From NCBI GenBank assembly GCA_030847615.1, contig JAUMIR010000001.1:164087001-164151000 (forward strand): a stretch of 64,000 nt of DNA, written 5' to 3'. Position 1 is the stretch's first letter. Every line of letters begins with the position of its first letter. This DNA comes from Gambelia wislizenii. Its lineage: Eukaryota; Chordata; Lepidosauria; Squamata; Crotaphytidae. Positions 34,099 to 45,559 of this stretch are shown one piece after another. The notes beneath the pieces are model-generated. The model made no database searches, was not told where the DNA came from, and saw only the letters and a program-made list of their open reading frames with translations. A program made the position numbers and the translations under genes.

Positions 34099-34570
34099 AG
34101 ACTTTATCAGACCACCTCCATAAACCCCATTCTTTTGCCAGTGTAATGTTGCTGTGTTTATGCCGGCAAAAGAACTCCCCATGCTGCACTTACCTTATTT
34201 CCCAGCAAAAGGCTTCCCAGGCACTAATGGGGAGTGAATGGAGCTCTGTTCACTTCCTGGTTTAAGAATTCACCTAATCTCGCGAGAAGACGCTTGCACG
34301 GGAAATTAAATAAACAAGCAAAATAAACACACAAAATGTTTTTAAAAGCACAGAAACACACTAAAAAAGTCCCAAGTTAACTGGGGAGGGCCATAAAAAG
34401 TGTGTGGCCTACCTGGATGTCATGATCTCACCCAGAAGCTTGATCCATCAATAAAATATGATGGGTTTGGGGCAGTACATAAATGCGAAAGAGTGACATC
34501 TGGTATGTGTGCCCTTTTGCATTTATGTGATGTTGTTATGATGCCATATTTGATGTGTCTGATAATGTCC
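34099..34570 (-). mobile_element. TTATCAGAC-end MITE, 472 bp, TSD ATA
   Basis: Ends are AGACTTTATCAGACCACC and, inward from the right, GGACATTATCAGACAC. ATA flanks both sides (34096-34098, 34571-34573). It is in inverse orientation to the copy at 37819. A hallmark block is CTCGCGAGAAGACGC...GGGAAATT. Confidence 0.92.
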
Positions 34571-34573
34571 ATA

Positions 34574-35706
34574 GTGTTATAGTGCTAATAGTGCTAAGTG
34601 GTTTGTGTGAAAGAGCCCCATTCATCTTCCCAGTGCAGACCTCTGTTCCAATCTAAGTGGTTCCAAGTTCAACAGCCCCCTTTGTGCCATCCCATATTAA
34701 TTCTACAGCAAGAGTTTTTGGTGGGGGTTCAAGAAGTAGTAGGAGACCAGAAAGTTATCTATCACAAATATAAAGTTATTTTAGGATCTAAGCTTTTACA
34801 CCTTAAATGTACTTCTTTAGTGAGACAGTTTAAATCAGTGTTAACTCTTACTAGTTTTAATTTATGTGCAACAGTTGTATGGAAGATATAGGAAACCCTG
34901 TGAACTTACATAGTTGGCTATATTTAAAAGACAGTAACCTATGTATTAGTACAAATTGTACTTACACTGAGTCTTAGTCTGATTTATGGAGGCATGATTT
35001 AAAACAATTAGGGGTGGTCTTTTTCTTTCCAGATGGTTTGAGAAAGTATATTGCCAATTCGTCAAATGCCAATTTAATGGCAACAATATATCATAGAATT
35101 ATATAGCAAAAATTGGACTGTGAAGAAAACTTAGATTTCCTAACTCTGTGTGCCTTCACTGTGAGATAATTTATTTCATAAGTATTGAGTAAACTTGATC
35201 TCATGTTGACTAATGTCTAGCACTGAAATATTAAAAGTATGTCACGAGAGTAGACTTGAACGGGAATCTTAACTGTTCTTTAGTGTCTTCTTTGCTTTTG
35301 TTATTGTTCTCATATGTTTCTGTGTAACAGCTTAAAGGTGACTTACTACTCGTCTCCAGAGACAGAAATCTTCCTCAAGTTCCTATTTAATAAAATGTGA
35401 TTCTGAAGGAGGTGGAAAGAACACAATGTTCTTATGAATGCCTTGCAACAGAACATATACAAGACACACACTCAGCAGCATAATTTAGACTACATACTTG
35501 TTTTCTGATTCCTGTACATAGAACTTAGTGGTGTTTATACTTGCACTTATCATAATAATTATTCTTTCTATTAATGAGAGCTTTTGCTTTCAGTGAATGC
35601 TAGCATTCTGATGAATATTTGTACATCTGAGAAAGTACAGTAGTCCTTTTGTGTTCTGCTGGCATTATCCTAACATACCTTTTTATTAATGGCTGAAACC
35701 ATTGTT
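34574..35706. other. Unassigned intergenic sequence
   Basis: Only short ORFs, AT-rich. Nothing recognised. Confidence 0.45.
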
Positions 35707-36152
35707 AGATCGCTTGTGCTGCTTTTGTGCCGGCATTGCCGGCATGCAAAACCTTGGGCAATTTAAATCTCGTCACTGCAGAGAGAATGGCTGGTCCAGC
35801 ATGAACATTTCTGGGTCAGATCGGGACATCCAAATAAGTTTCACCCTTTTTATGACCCTCCCTGGGTTTCTTGGGACTTCTAAAGTGTGTTTAGGTGCTT
35901 TAAAAAACTTTTAATGTGTTGTTTTTGTTTTTATTTTTGAATTTCCCACACAACAAAGTCTTGTGGGATTTCAAGCAAGGACATGAACAGGGCTCTGTTC
36001 ACTTCCTCTTTATTGATGGGGAGCCTTTGCCGGGAGAGGAAGGTAAGTGTGTGTGTGGGCATTCTTTTGCCAGCATAGAAATGGTTTTGTTTGCTTTTTG
36101 TTTTTTTATGCTGGCAAAAGAACATTTTAAACTGGGTTGTCTGATAATCTCC
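35707..36152 (+). mobile_element. TTATCAGAC-end MITE, 5' end missing
   Basis: Right end GTTGTCTGATAATCTCC at 36136-36152. Internal blocks GCCGGCATTGCCGGCATG, TTGGGACTTCTAAAGTGTG, GAATTTCCCACA and CTTTTGCCAGCATAGAAATGG fit the family. Confidence 0.85.
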
Positions 36153-36499
36153 TGAGGCTTGAGATGTGTGATCTAGCCAAAGCTGGATAATGCTTGCAAA
36201 ATTTGGTCAGTATATTTTGCTGGAGAGCCAGCATGGTCTATTGGTTTGAGGAGCTTGTCTATACAGAGGGAAAACTCGCAGCAGCTTCAATTTATCTTAG
36301 TGGTGTATATGCAAGATCGCAGGCATGTGAAGCAAACCACATTTGGTGTTCTTACTGGCATGCCTGTTAATCAAAATGGCAGGTGTGAGTTAATTGCCCT
36401 CGATTTTATTTTTCCCACATTACCCCTGCTGAACATTTATACAAGGTGAGGAAGAGTGACCTTCCGCTTTAGCAAACACAGAAAAGAAAAGAAAAGAGT

Positions 36500-36760
36500 T
36501 TTTTTTTCTTTTAGTGCACAATCGCTATGGGGAAAATCCAAGATGGTGGTTCCAGGCTCTTACTTTGTTAGCAAGTTCTGCCCCCTGCCATGTCTGACCA
36601 ATCATCTGCTCGTATTGGGAAAGTGAATTAATTCAGTCACGTGTCCCAACAAGCAAGAATGCACATTCCCCTCACCGTTTTTCAAAAAAGTGTGGGAAAA
36701 GCAACGAAGGCTTTCCCCATGGAGTACATGGCATTTTGGAGGCCCCTCCTTCATAATATG
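36500..36760. repeat. Possible degraded non-autonomous Harbinger-type remnant
   Basis: TTTTTCAAAAAAGTGTGGGAAAAGCAACGAAGGCTTTCCCC-type order, then CCCCTCCTTCATAA, resembles 62500-62580 (TTTTCAAAAAAGTTGGGAAAAGTAGCGAAAG). No ends were found. Confidence 0.4.
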
Positions 36761-36825
36761 GCAAACAGATGCAGGATCCCATTGTGACAGATCATATTGT
36801 CCTCATATTCTGTGAGGAGTATTTT

Positions 36826-37022
36826 TGCATTTTAGACAACACCAGGCTTCAAATCCCCACTTGGCTGTGGAAACCCACTGGGTGGCCTTGGGTAAACCAC
36901 ACTCTCTCAGCCTCAGAAGAAGGTGATGTAAAATCCCCTCTGAACAAATCTTGCCAAGAAAACCCTGCAATAGGTTTACCATAAATTGGAAATGAGTTGA
37001 AAGCACACAACAACAACACAAC
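36826..37022 (+). mobile_element. tRNA-derived SINE, 5' end partial
   Basis: CAGGCTTCAAATCCCC (box B region), CTGGGTGGCCTTGGG, CACACTCTCTCAGCCTCAG, CTCTGAACAAATCTTGCC and the tail ACCATAAATTGGAAATGAGT ending ACAACAACAC. Confidence 0.9.
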
Positions 37023-37084
37023 ATTTTTGCCTCCTTCCCATACTGTTCAGAGATGGATTAACCACTTCCAGAACATTTTCTGAG

Positions 37085-37205
37085 AGAATAACTCCTAACC
37101 AAAGATTGGAAATGTTGCTTTTTGGATTCCAACTGTCAGAATCCCTCAGCTGGCATTTCCTAATTCTGGAATTTGTAGTTCAAAGGTAACATTTCCAAGT
37201 TCTTG
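37085..37205. repeat. Short foldback repeat fragment
   Basis: TTGGATTCCAACTGTCAGAATCCC faces ATTCTGGAATTTGTAGTTC. Both are typical arms of squamate hAT-like MITEs. GGAAATGTTGC and AACATTTCC bound it. Confidence 0.55.
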
Positions 37206-37569
37206 GAAACTGTGCAGGGTTATTGCTCACATGCCCTGCTTGATTGGGTCCCCATTATCTGTTTAGTTGCTGAGGGACAGAAAAGGTGTCTTCTAATGAG
37301 ATGATGGTTACTTATTTGAATACAGCTCCACAGTTGCCAGCTACCTTTCCAGTGGCCATGCTGAGTGTGGGATTGCAGCCAGAATCCTTTAATGTCAAAA
37401 TGTTAATGTAACAGGCTGCACCACATGTAGTTTGACATTCTCATCCCACTCACACAGTGAGGTAGCTACCAGAGGAGGAGACAGACATGTGGTATGCACC
37501 TCTAGGCACAGACCAGTTCGTTAATTTCCTGTTTGGCCAAGGTCTGAGAGCCAAAGCACTATTGGAGGG

Positions 37570-37700
37570 GTGGCTTGTAACCCATTTTAATTTGTCTTTT
37601 AATCTATTTAATTTATTAATTTATTAAGTTGTTTTGTAAATTATGTTGGAAGCCACCTTCCACTCCAGCTATGGAGAAAGGATATGATATAAATCAAATG
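37570..37700 (+). mobile_element. L2-type 3' tail
   Basis: AAGCCACCTTCCACTCCAGC then GGAGAAAGGATATGATATAAAT, a diverged L2-like terminus. Confidence 0.6.
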
Positions 37701-37818
37701 AGGGTGTTTATGTGTGAGAAAGAGACAACTGCTGTCAGCCAGAGGAGACAACACTGGGCTAGGACCTGACTCAAGATAAGGTGCATAGTTCTATATTTAC
37801 GTGATTAATAGCCACATA

Positions 37819-38400
37819 GGACATTATCAGACACCTCAGATATGGCATCATAACAATGCCACATAAATGTGAAAGGGCGTGTGTACCAAATGACCTCACC
37901 CTTTCGCTTTTATGTACTGGCCAAAACCTGTCATATTTTAATGACAGCTAAAGCTGTCAATTGATCCCCATGGTGCTTTTGTGCTGGCATTGCCAGCATT
38001 TGAATCCTTGTGCCATTGTACTCATATGAATGCAGCGTCAATGGCCAGTCTGGCCAGAACACTTCTGTGTGAGATTGTGACATCCAGGTAGGTGACACAG
38101 ATTTTATGACCCTCCATGGTTTATTTGGGACTTTTTTTTAGTGGTTTTTTTTAATTTTTTTTTTTTGCTTTTAAAAACTTTTTGTGTGTTTGTTGGTTTT
38201 TAATTTCCTGCATGAATGTCTTCTTGTGAGATTAGGTGGGATCTTAAACTAGGAAGTGAATGAAGCTCCATTCACTCCCTGCTAGTGCCTGGGAAGCCTT
38301 TTGCCAGGAAAGAAGGTAAGTGTGGCATGGGGAGTTCTTTTGCCAGCATAAAAATGGCAAAGTTATGCCAGCAAAATAATGGGTGGCCTGATAAAAGTCC
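37819..38400 (+). mobile_element. TTATCAGAC-end MITE, full length 582 bp
   Basis: Left end GGACATTATCAGACACC, right end GGCCTGATAAAAGTCC. Flanks are ATA and GTA. This is the most complete uninterrupted member and fixes the family length near 580 bp. Confidence 0.92.
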
Positions 38401-39224
38401 GTAGTGAACCTCTGAAAAGCGACAGAAAAGCAACTCTTACATATACCCAGAGAGAATGCAACTTCTTTGCTTATATTACTCCCTGGGAGAATGGAATGGA
38501 TTGATGGATTTCTTCTTGATCATCTTAGTAACCAACTGCCAGCCAGTATGCACAGGCATTTGCTCATTTACTTGCTTGTTGTGCAACAAGGTTTTAATCA
38601 TGTTGAGTTCTGATTCTCTTTTTTCCCCATACAGTTCCCCCCCCCAGCACAAAGTACAGTGGGATCTCAAATTTGCCACCCAAATTTTAATTGTTGCTTA
38701 CTTTGTTTCCCCCAACCCCCCCTTGGATGGGAAGAAACCCTCCCCCCGAAATGCAAAATGAAATGCCATTTCAGAAGATGAAATGAGATCCAAGTTTGAC
38801 ATTTGGCACTTTTATTTTGGTTCACAACATTCAGGAGCCTCCCCAAACAGAGGTACAAGTATGAAGCAAGTTTGAGCAAAATCAATGGAATGTTATTATT
38901 ACTTTGCTGGCCAAACCAAATTTCCTGCTGTTCTCCCCATTTTCCTTCTTCCTTACCATGCAAGGTAGCACGTTGGTCTGTTCCAAATTGCATTTGGCTG
39001 GCTTGCCATTGCAGCAATTGAGTTTAAATTCTGGATTCATTGGAGGACCTTGTGTGAATCATGGGCATTCAATTTCAGCTGCTGCTTTGCTTTGCCAGAC
39101 ATGCCCACCCACTTGGCATCAAACAGGAACATTTATGTGTTTGGCGAGCCATCCATTTCAATTCCTGGGGTTGGAGTCTGGTGAGTCTGTCACTAAGAGG
39201 GCTATACTACTGCTATGCTATTTA
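38401..39224. other. Unassigned intergenic sequence
   Basis: Overlapping ORFs of 67-116 codons on both strands lack recognisable domains. C-rich runs at 38638 and 38708. Confidence 0.4.
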
Positions 39225-40018
39225 GGACTGTATCAGATGGGGCTGTAATCGCACAAGTTCTCACTATCGCATGATGTCGTCCTGCACCCGTGGCTAGTCT
39301 GTGCTCCTACTGCTAATAACGCATCCTTATTAATTCATGGGTTAACCTGTCAATAGATCTTCAATATTGCTTTTTTTGTGGCATTTAAGGTGTGCAAAGC
39401 CACACCACACTGTAATGGTGAGATTACAGTGTGAATGGGCGGTCCTCTTTCCTCTGTCCCCATTCCCTGTGAGAAAATGTCCGGGTGAGAATGTGAAATT
39501 GATCGACAGGACACTCTTTTTATGAACTGTCCCATTTTGATGGCAAGGTTTTTATGTTTATTTCAGTACTTGTTTGTGTAGTTCTTTTGGTTTTTTAAGT
39601 GTTTTCAGTGTTTTTACACAGACTTGCATTTTCTTGTGAGAACCGCCAAGATTACGTGCCATGGCTAACATGGAAATATGTGGGCATTTCCCTTAAAGGA
39701 GCATGTGTGGGCCAATGCAAAGTGTTAATGGCCCATTTACACAGCAAAAATGTCCTGGGATGAACTCATGATGAACCCTGGTTGTTCACACATTCATCGT
39801 GACGATCTCGAGCTTTTCAGAAGGGGGGCCACCATATATCCTCCAAGGAGCGTGACTTTCCATCCCGCAGTTTGTCCCGTATTTTTTAAAAAGTCTTAGG
39901 AAGTTGCAGAAAATTGGATATGTGAACAGGTCGGGACAAAATATCTCAGGAGTAGGTGATGGCTGGAACTTGAGGTGGGCAGGGGTGGGCACAGAGTTCA
40001 GAGAAGGAGGGATCAGTC

Positions 40019-40290
40019 ACCCTTTTCAATGGATTTTTACATTGCCAACCTCTTGGCTCCAAGGAAAGACTGTCCTTGTCCCCTCCCCTCCCAGGTGAAA
40101 GTAAAGCCTTTCCTCCAAGATGCAAGGAGGCTTGTGTGTGTGCGTGCACCGTCATTCACCCTTTTCAATGGATATTTACATTGCCAACCTCTTGGCTCCA
40201 AGAAAAGACTGTCTTTTTCCCCTCCCCTCCTGGCTAAAGGCAAAGCCTTTCCTCCCAGCTGCAAGGAGGCTTGTGTATGTGTGTGCCTTC
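40019..40290. repeat. Tandem duplication, unit about 138 bp
   Basis: CACCCTTTTCAATGGAT at 40019 recurs at 40157. Both units carry TTGCCAACCTCTTGGCTCC, CCCCTCCCCTCC and GCAAGGAGGCTTGTGT. Confidence 0.92.
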
Positions 40291-40490
40291 CAGCTGCCTA
40301 TCAATTTATTGCAACCCCACGAATTTCATCTGGTTTTCTTAGGTGGCTTTGCAAGTTCCTTCCTCTGAAATATAGCCTACAGCTCCTGGTATTCAAGAGT
40401 GATACTTGTGGGTATCAGGGGATTTTTTTGACAGGAATTGTGCAGAGGGGGTTGCCTTCGCCTTCCTTCTCTGACCAGTGCAGAAGCTTG
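40285..40490 (-). mobile_element. Degraded SINE fragment, antisense
   Basis: Starts with tail-like TGTGTGCCTTCCAGCTGCC. GTTGCCTTCGCCTTCCTTC near 40450 matches the SINE body complement. Confidence 0.6.
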
Positions 40491-41000
40491 AGCAAACATT
40501 TGTGGCAGCCAATAGCATAGCTCATGGTGGGAAACTCCACAGGAAATACATTACCAAGGTTGTAAAAAAATGAGTAATCACATAGTTGATTGACAGCTAA
40601 AAAAAACAAAGATATCCCAGAACCTTTTCCCGTATAAGCAAAAAACCCCACACGGGATACTATATCTTGTGATCTTGTTTTTGTCATGGAAAAGGTTGTT
40701 GTGTAAACAACAATCCCAGGATATTGTTCATCCCGGGACAAATCATGTAAACAATAAGAGACGAACTTGGGATGAGGATATCTCACTTCTCCCCGGGATA
40801 AAAACCGTTGTGTAACTGAGCCCCACGTGTAATTAGGAGGCAATGAGAAGATGAGTACTACTGTGCTTGGGACCTTTAATCCCATTCTTAAAATGTTAAC
40901 GGTAGTTGTTTGACAATTTCAGTTCTAATGCCATAATGTTTCTGCTTTCTACAATCATGGAATTACAGAATTTTAAGATGCCAGTCTGATAAAATCTTTA

Positions 41001-41875
41001 GTCTTCACTCCTTTTTATTATGTGAGCCCCGACTGTGGACATTAGGCAAAATATTGCTTTCCTGAACCCTCAACATAAAGCATGAAAAATTGTTTGAACA
41101 ACTCCCAGTGATATAAATATAGATTGTTAATGTTACTGTTCTTAATCACATAAACACAGGTTAAAATAGAAAGTTGCCTGATCAATTTGGATTGTTTGTC
41201 CATCTAGATCATTACAGTTAACTCTAATGGACTCTCCAGATTTCAGCCAGAGATCTTTTGCAGTGCTTACCAATCTTATTAGCTGGTGATGGCAAAGAAT
41301 GAACCCATAATCTTTCACATGCAAGTGTCATGTATCTGCATTCCCAGATGCAGCGATCAGCAGTTTCAAAGTTAAACAGAAAACTTTATTGACACAGTAA
41401 TCCAGAAAGCATATAATACAAGATTGTTGCTTAGAATTGAAACTTAGAAAACAGACAGTATAATAAAAGCATATTACAATCTATGAAATCTGGTGGGCTT
41501 CAATACTATTAGTTAACCACCATCCCCTGACCCCCCCTTCCGGTGTAACATCCATCCCATTTTTCCCAAGCTGATTGTGCAGCTGTGGCTTATCTATCCA
41601 TTGTCACTACCAACAGTTATACTCCCCTTTCACAGGTACCACAACACCATCATTAATAAGAACAAAGAAAAAAACCCCACAATTAATAGCAAGGGTACAC
41701 AGAAACACTGAAATTGGCAGGAATAGGTTATGTCTGGGACCGATGCTGACAGCAAGAAACACATCCTACACAGGCATAGTTTCTCATAATGGTCAATAAC
41801 TTACAGTTATTGTCCAGTAATAATGTCATGTTATGAATGCTCTGTTGAACCTCTTGGACTGTTCAATCAGTTCTT
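41001..41875. other. Unassigned; antisense LTR-like start near 41326
   Basis: TGTCATGTATCTGCATTCCC at 41326 and ACTTTATTGACAC near 41385 recall an antisense LTR with its polyadenylation region. I could not find the other end or a duplication. Confidence 0.3.
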
Positions 41876-41968
41876 GAAAACTTACTCTTTCGGATTATAG
41901 CTCTCAGAATCCCCAGGCAGCTGGGAAATCTGGGAGATACAGGCCCCCAAAGTAGCTTTTCCAAGCTA
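41876..41968. mobile_element. Short foldback MITE (AAAGTTACTTTTT family)
   Basis: GAAAACTTACTCTTTCGGA faces CCCCCAAAGTAGCTTTTCC. The middle has CAGAATCCCCAGGCAGCTGGG. Confidence 0.7.
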
Positions 41969-42413
41969 TGTGTCCAGGTTGCACAAAAGTAAAATTCTGA
42001 TTTAGGAACACGAGCACTTGTTGACTGCAATCAGGGCTCATACAATTAAACAATCATCTGAATAATTTTACAACTTTAGGTTGAAGGAAGAGGGCCAGAA
42101 GGGGAGGAAGGATTCTGGTTACCATTTCAAATTTCTCCATCCCAAGCAGCAGGTGTAATGTCTCAATTAACTATTGCTTGCAGCAGTGACTACACACCCT
42201 GTTCTATGAAAGTTGTTTGTGGTTAACGCCACTCCTTATCTCTGGGCAGGTCAAGTCGGGTGAGGTTTCCAGCTGGTTCAACAGATGCCTTTTAGCAAGG
42301 AAGGAGGAGGTGGCCTATAGACCTATCAGGGAAAGAGGATCAGCCACTACTTTATTCTAACCTCTTCATCTCTTCTTGCCCCTCTGCCTGCCTCTTTCCT
42401 TCATCTTCTAAAC

Positions 42414-42474
42414 CAGTGGCTCCTGGGAACTGTAGTCTAACAATATCTGGGGACCCACAGGTTGAGAACCACTG
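42414..42474. mobile_element. Very short hAT element, 61 bp, perfect 8-bp TSD
   Basis: Starts CAGTGGCTCCTGGG and ends GGTTGAGAACCACTG. TTCTAAAC at 42406-42413 is repeated exactly at 42475-42482. Confidence 0.9.
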
Positions 42475-42482
42475 TTCTAAAC

Positions 42483-43586
42483 ATTAGGAAGAAGGCTGTA
42501 TAATCTCTACAACTGGCTACCTAACATTTCCCAGACTATCAGCCCCTTGTTAGGGAACAGAGTCCTATGGACATTCTACAGATATCCATTTGCATTCCAT
42601 TATGTTTTCACTTTTTTTTGTCTGCTAAATCTTAGCATTTCCTTTCAACACTAGGAGAGAACATGAGAGAATCCATCCCAGATCAGAGTAAATATCTTAT
42701 TTTAATCACATCCTGATTAGTCAGCGAGACACTTCCAAGCAATTCATAAGCAGGACTTGAGTATCACTGTTTTGTCATTCGCTCCTCAGGAAACAAGATG
42801 GCTTTATAATAGGGAGAAACCATATATGAAAACAAGAGAAGAGCCTTCTTGTACCCTCAAACTAATATTCTCTCTAGCCCAACACCCATCTTTGCCTTTT
42901 CATCCTCACAAACAAGGACAAATCATTTCTGTAGTTTTCTCTCCTTGGCAGGAGAAAAGGAATATTCTTGAACAGTATTATCCCTGTATTCACACATCCT
43001 GAACTGTTCTGGGAAATTGTTTGGCAAAGAAATACCCTTTTTTTCTGCACAAAAGTTATGGGGTGTGGGGATTTTTGGTATAAGAAACATGTTTTCTATA
43101 CAACACCCCTTTTTTATACACAAGAAGACTGTGCACAAGTCTCACTGCTGTGTTATTCTCCTTATTGGGATTTCTTAAGTGCAGGGAAACCCACTTTTTA
43201 TCTGGTAAAAGAACAATGATGAAGATTCTTTCCATCTTCAGTTGGCTGTGGTGTGTTAGTATGCCCTACTACTAACAGGTGGCCAGCCACATGTTCCAGA
43301 GAAGCCAATATCATGGCATGAAAGCAGTAGCCCATCCCCACCCTGATAAATGCCAAGCAACTAGTATTTAGTGGCTTACTTCTTCTGAATCTGGACGTAT
43401 CATGCCTTGGTACACTCTCTTCAACACAGGGGGAGAGGGGAAGATATTTCTGTAATACAGCTTCAATAAGAAGTGCTTTTCCTCACAGTGAAGGTACTCT
43501 GGTCCCTGGAGAAACTGAATTGTCCTTTTTTGGCTCCATAGCACCATTTTTGAGGTCAGGCAACCAGAAGTGCACACAGTTTTCCA
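42483..43586. other. Unassigned; shares a diverged block with 55620-55870
   Basis: CATCCTGAACTGTTCTGGGAAATT (about 42995) and TTTTTCTGCACAA...GTTATGGGGTG match the order of CATCCTGAAGTGTTTCAGGAAATT (about 55705) and GGGGTTTTCTGCACAACAA. Probably an unclassified repeat. Confidence 0.35.
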
Positions 43587-43830
43587 CAGAATCATACATT
43601 TGGAAGAGACCACTGGGGCCATCTAATCCAATCAATTGCCATGCAGGAATACACAACTAAAGCCCTCCTGAAAGATGCATAGCCAACCTCTGTTTAACAA
43701 CTTTCAAAGAAGGAGAGGAGCACACATTCCAGCTTGTCAATATCCATCTTGAACTGTGGTACCCAGAACTGGACACAATATTCCTGGTGAGGTCTGACCA
43801 GAGCAGAATAGATGAAAAATGCAAATGGCT
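43587..43830 (-). mobile_element. CR1 LINE 3' fragment with internal deletion
   Basis: AGAATCATACATTTGGAAGAGACC through GCAGGAATACACAACTAAAGC, then a jump to CCAGCTTGTCAATATCC and TGGACACAATATTCC. The span between is missing relative to the copy at 49881. Confidence 0.85.
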
Positions 43831-43852
43831 ACTGGTATTATAATTATGTCAT

Positions 43853-44530
43853 AGAATCATAAGTCATAGAATATTAGAGTTGGAAGGAACCATGAAGGCC
43901 ATCTAATCCAACCCCCTGCCATGAAGGAGTACACAATTAAAGTACTCCTCAAAGATGCCCATCCAAACTCGTTTGGAAGACCTCCAAAGAAGAGGAGTCC
44001 ATCACCCTTCAAGGCAATGGAGTCCCCTGTCTATAAGTTCTCATAGTTAAAAAAATGTTCTTCCCAATGTTTAGGTAGAATCTCTTTTCTTATAATTTAA
44101 ATTCATTGGTTCATATTCTAGTCTCTGGTCATTACAATACCAGTAGCCTTTGCTTTTTATGTTCCCCTGCTAAAAATCCCTAGCATAGAATTGGTTTTTT
44201 CCACTGCCACTATACTCTGGCTTGATGTTTTATGTGAACTAAACACCATGACCACTAAAATTTTATTGGCTGTTTATTATTATCTGGTCAAATACAGTAC
44301 TAGTTCCGATGTCTTCAGTTTACGTGTGAAGGTTTCTTGCTGTTGTTGTTTTGCCCTCGATGTGCATTGATTTACCCTTTCTTACACTGAAACTTCATCT
44401 GCCATTTTGTCATCCATTCTCACTCAGTTTGGAGAGCTTATTTTGGCACTCTTAGCTAGCCACTTAGATTGTCAGTAACTTGAATAATTTAAAGTTATAT
44501 GCACATTTAGCTACCTCATACATTTTAGCT
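43853..44530 (-). mobile_element. Older CR1 LINE fragment
   Basis: TCATAGAATATTAGAGTTGGAAGG at the 3' end, AGTCTCTGG near 44130, and further CR1-like blocks (CATCTGCCATTTTGTCATCC, TTTGGAGAGCTTATTTTGG) to about 44530. Heavily diverged. Confidence 0.75.
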
Positions 44531-44654
44531 AGCATATAGTAATTTATTTTATTAGTTTAGATACCATTTAACCATAGATTTGTATTTTAGATATTTTAGA
44601 TATGGAAACCTATACTTTATATATAAATTTATATATCTTAGATTGGAGTGGATA

Positions 44655-44755
44655 AAACATGGCCTCTCAGATGTTGTACCGTAGCTCCCATCAGCCACAG
44701 CCAGTAGAGCTAATGGAATATTGGCAGCTGCAATCCAAGAATATCACACTTTGCC
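44655..44755. repeat. Short foldback repeat fragment
   Basis: CTCTCAGATGTTGTACCGTAGCTCCCATCAGCC, then GGCAGCTGCAATCCAAGAAT, reads as diverged arms of a common squamate MITE. Confidence 0.5.
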
Positions 44756-45021
44756 ATCCCCTGCCTTTCATTTACACTTAAATAAAAGGAATTTTATCTA
44801 AGTGAAACATAATAAAAACATAGCAATTAAAATCACTACAATCAGTATAATTAATGAAATAGTACAATTAAAAATCAGTATAATTTTTTTAAAAACTTCT
44901 ATTTCATGCTATATGTCATGGTTAACTACAATGTATATGACTATAAAGTCTGTTCAATAAGTTGTTTTCCTTTACCTTACCGAAGGATAAAAGTCTGGAA
45001 CACAAAATGGATTTACACTAA

Positions 45022-45400
45022 AGACTTTATCAGACACAGCAAATATGGTGTCATAATGAAGTCTAATTACCACGAAAGGGTGCCTATATTGCACAATGTC
45101 ATTCTTTGGCATTTTAAAGTAGTGAATAAGGTGTTCCTTTTTATTGACAGCCCAAGCCATCAATATAGCTGCTGTGGCATTTTTTTGTGCTTTTGCCAGT
45201 GCCTGAAACCACATGCCATTGTGCTCTTGTGATTCCAGCATCAATGGGTGATCCCTGCCAGAATACTTCCGGGTGTGAATGCGAAAGCCAGGTATGGGAC
45301 GCTCTTGTTATGAACCTCCCTGGTTTACTTGGAAGTTTGTAAGTGTGTTTCTGTTTTGGGTTCTAATTTAGCTGTTTTTTGGCATTTAAGGGCACTCACA
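45022..45400 (+). mobile_element. TTATCAGAC-end MITE, right half missing
   Basis: Left end AGACTTTATCAGACACAGC. Internal TATGGTGTCATAATG, TTGACAGCCCAAGCCATCAAT, ACTTCCGGGTGTGAA and AACCTCCCTGGTTTACTTGG fit the family. The right end was not found. Confidence 0.82.
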
Positions 45401-45559
45401 TCTTCTGGCAAAAACTGCTGATATCACATGCCCCAGCAAACATGGTAGTAGCGTTCCTGCCACTGTTGAAATTCAGCAGCTGCCTCTTGAAGTGCTTTCC
45501 ACACTTTCTTCCAAAATTTGGTGACATCTGCAGCACCTCTCTATGGGTTTATCTACACT

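Larger units (their letters stand above)
39730..40824. mobile_element. Harbinger-like non-autonomous element, nested
   Basis: The left end GGCCCATTTACACAGCAAAA and, inward from the right, GGGGCTCAGTTACACAACGG resemble the termini of the 7.7-kb Harbinger element. The inside holds a 138-bp direct duplication and a SINE fragment. No exact 3-bp duplication was found. Confidence 0.65.
39225..40997 (+). mobile_element. TTATCAGAC-end MITE split by a Harbinger-like MITE, TSD TTA
   Basis: Left end GGACTGTATCAGATGG, right end CCAGTCTGATAAAATCT, with TTA on both sides (39222-39224 and 40998-41000). A second element occupies about 39730-40824. The outer MITE would be about 680 bp without it. The right segment is colinear with 25081-25257. 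Confidence 0.85.

Noticed and set aside
40019..40290. CRISPR-like or satellite array
   Set aside because: Only two units, no spacers, eukaryotic context.
39975..40520. 181-codon ORF with internal repeat
   Set aside because: Created by the 138-bp tandem duplication and a SINE fragment. The peptide repeat mirrors the DNA duplication.
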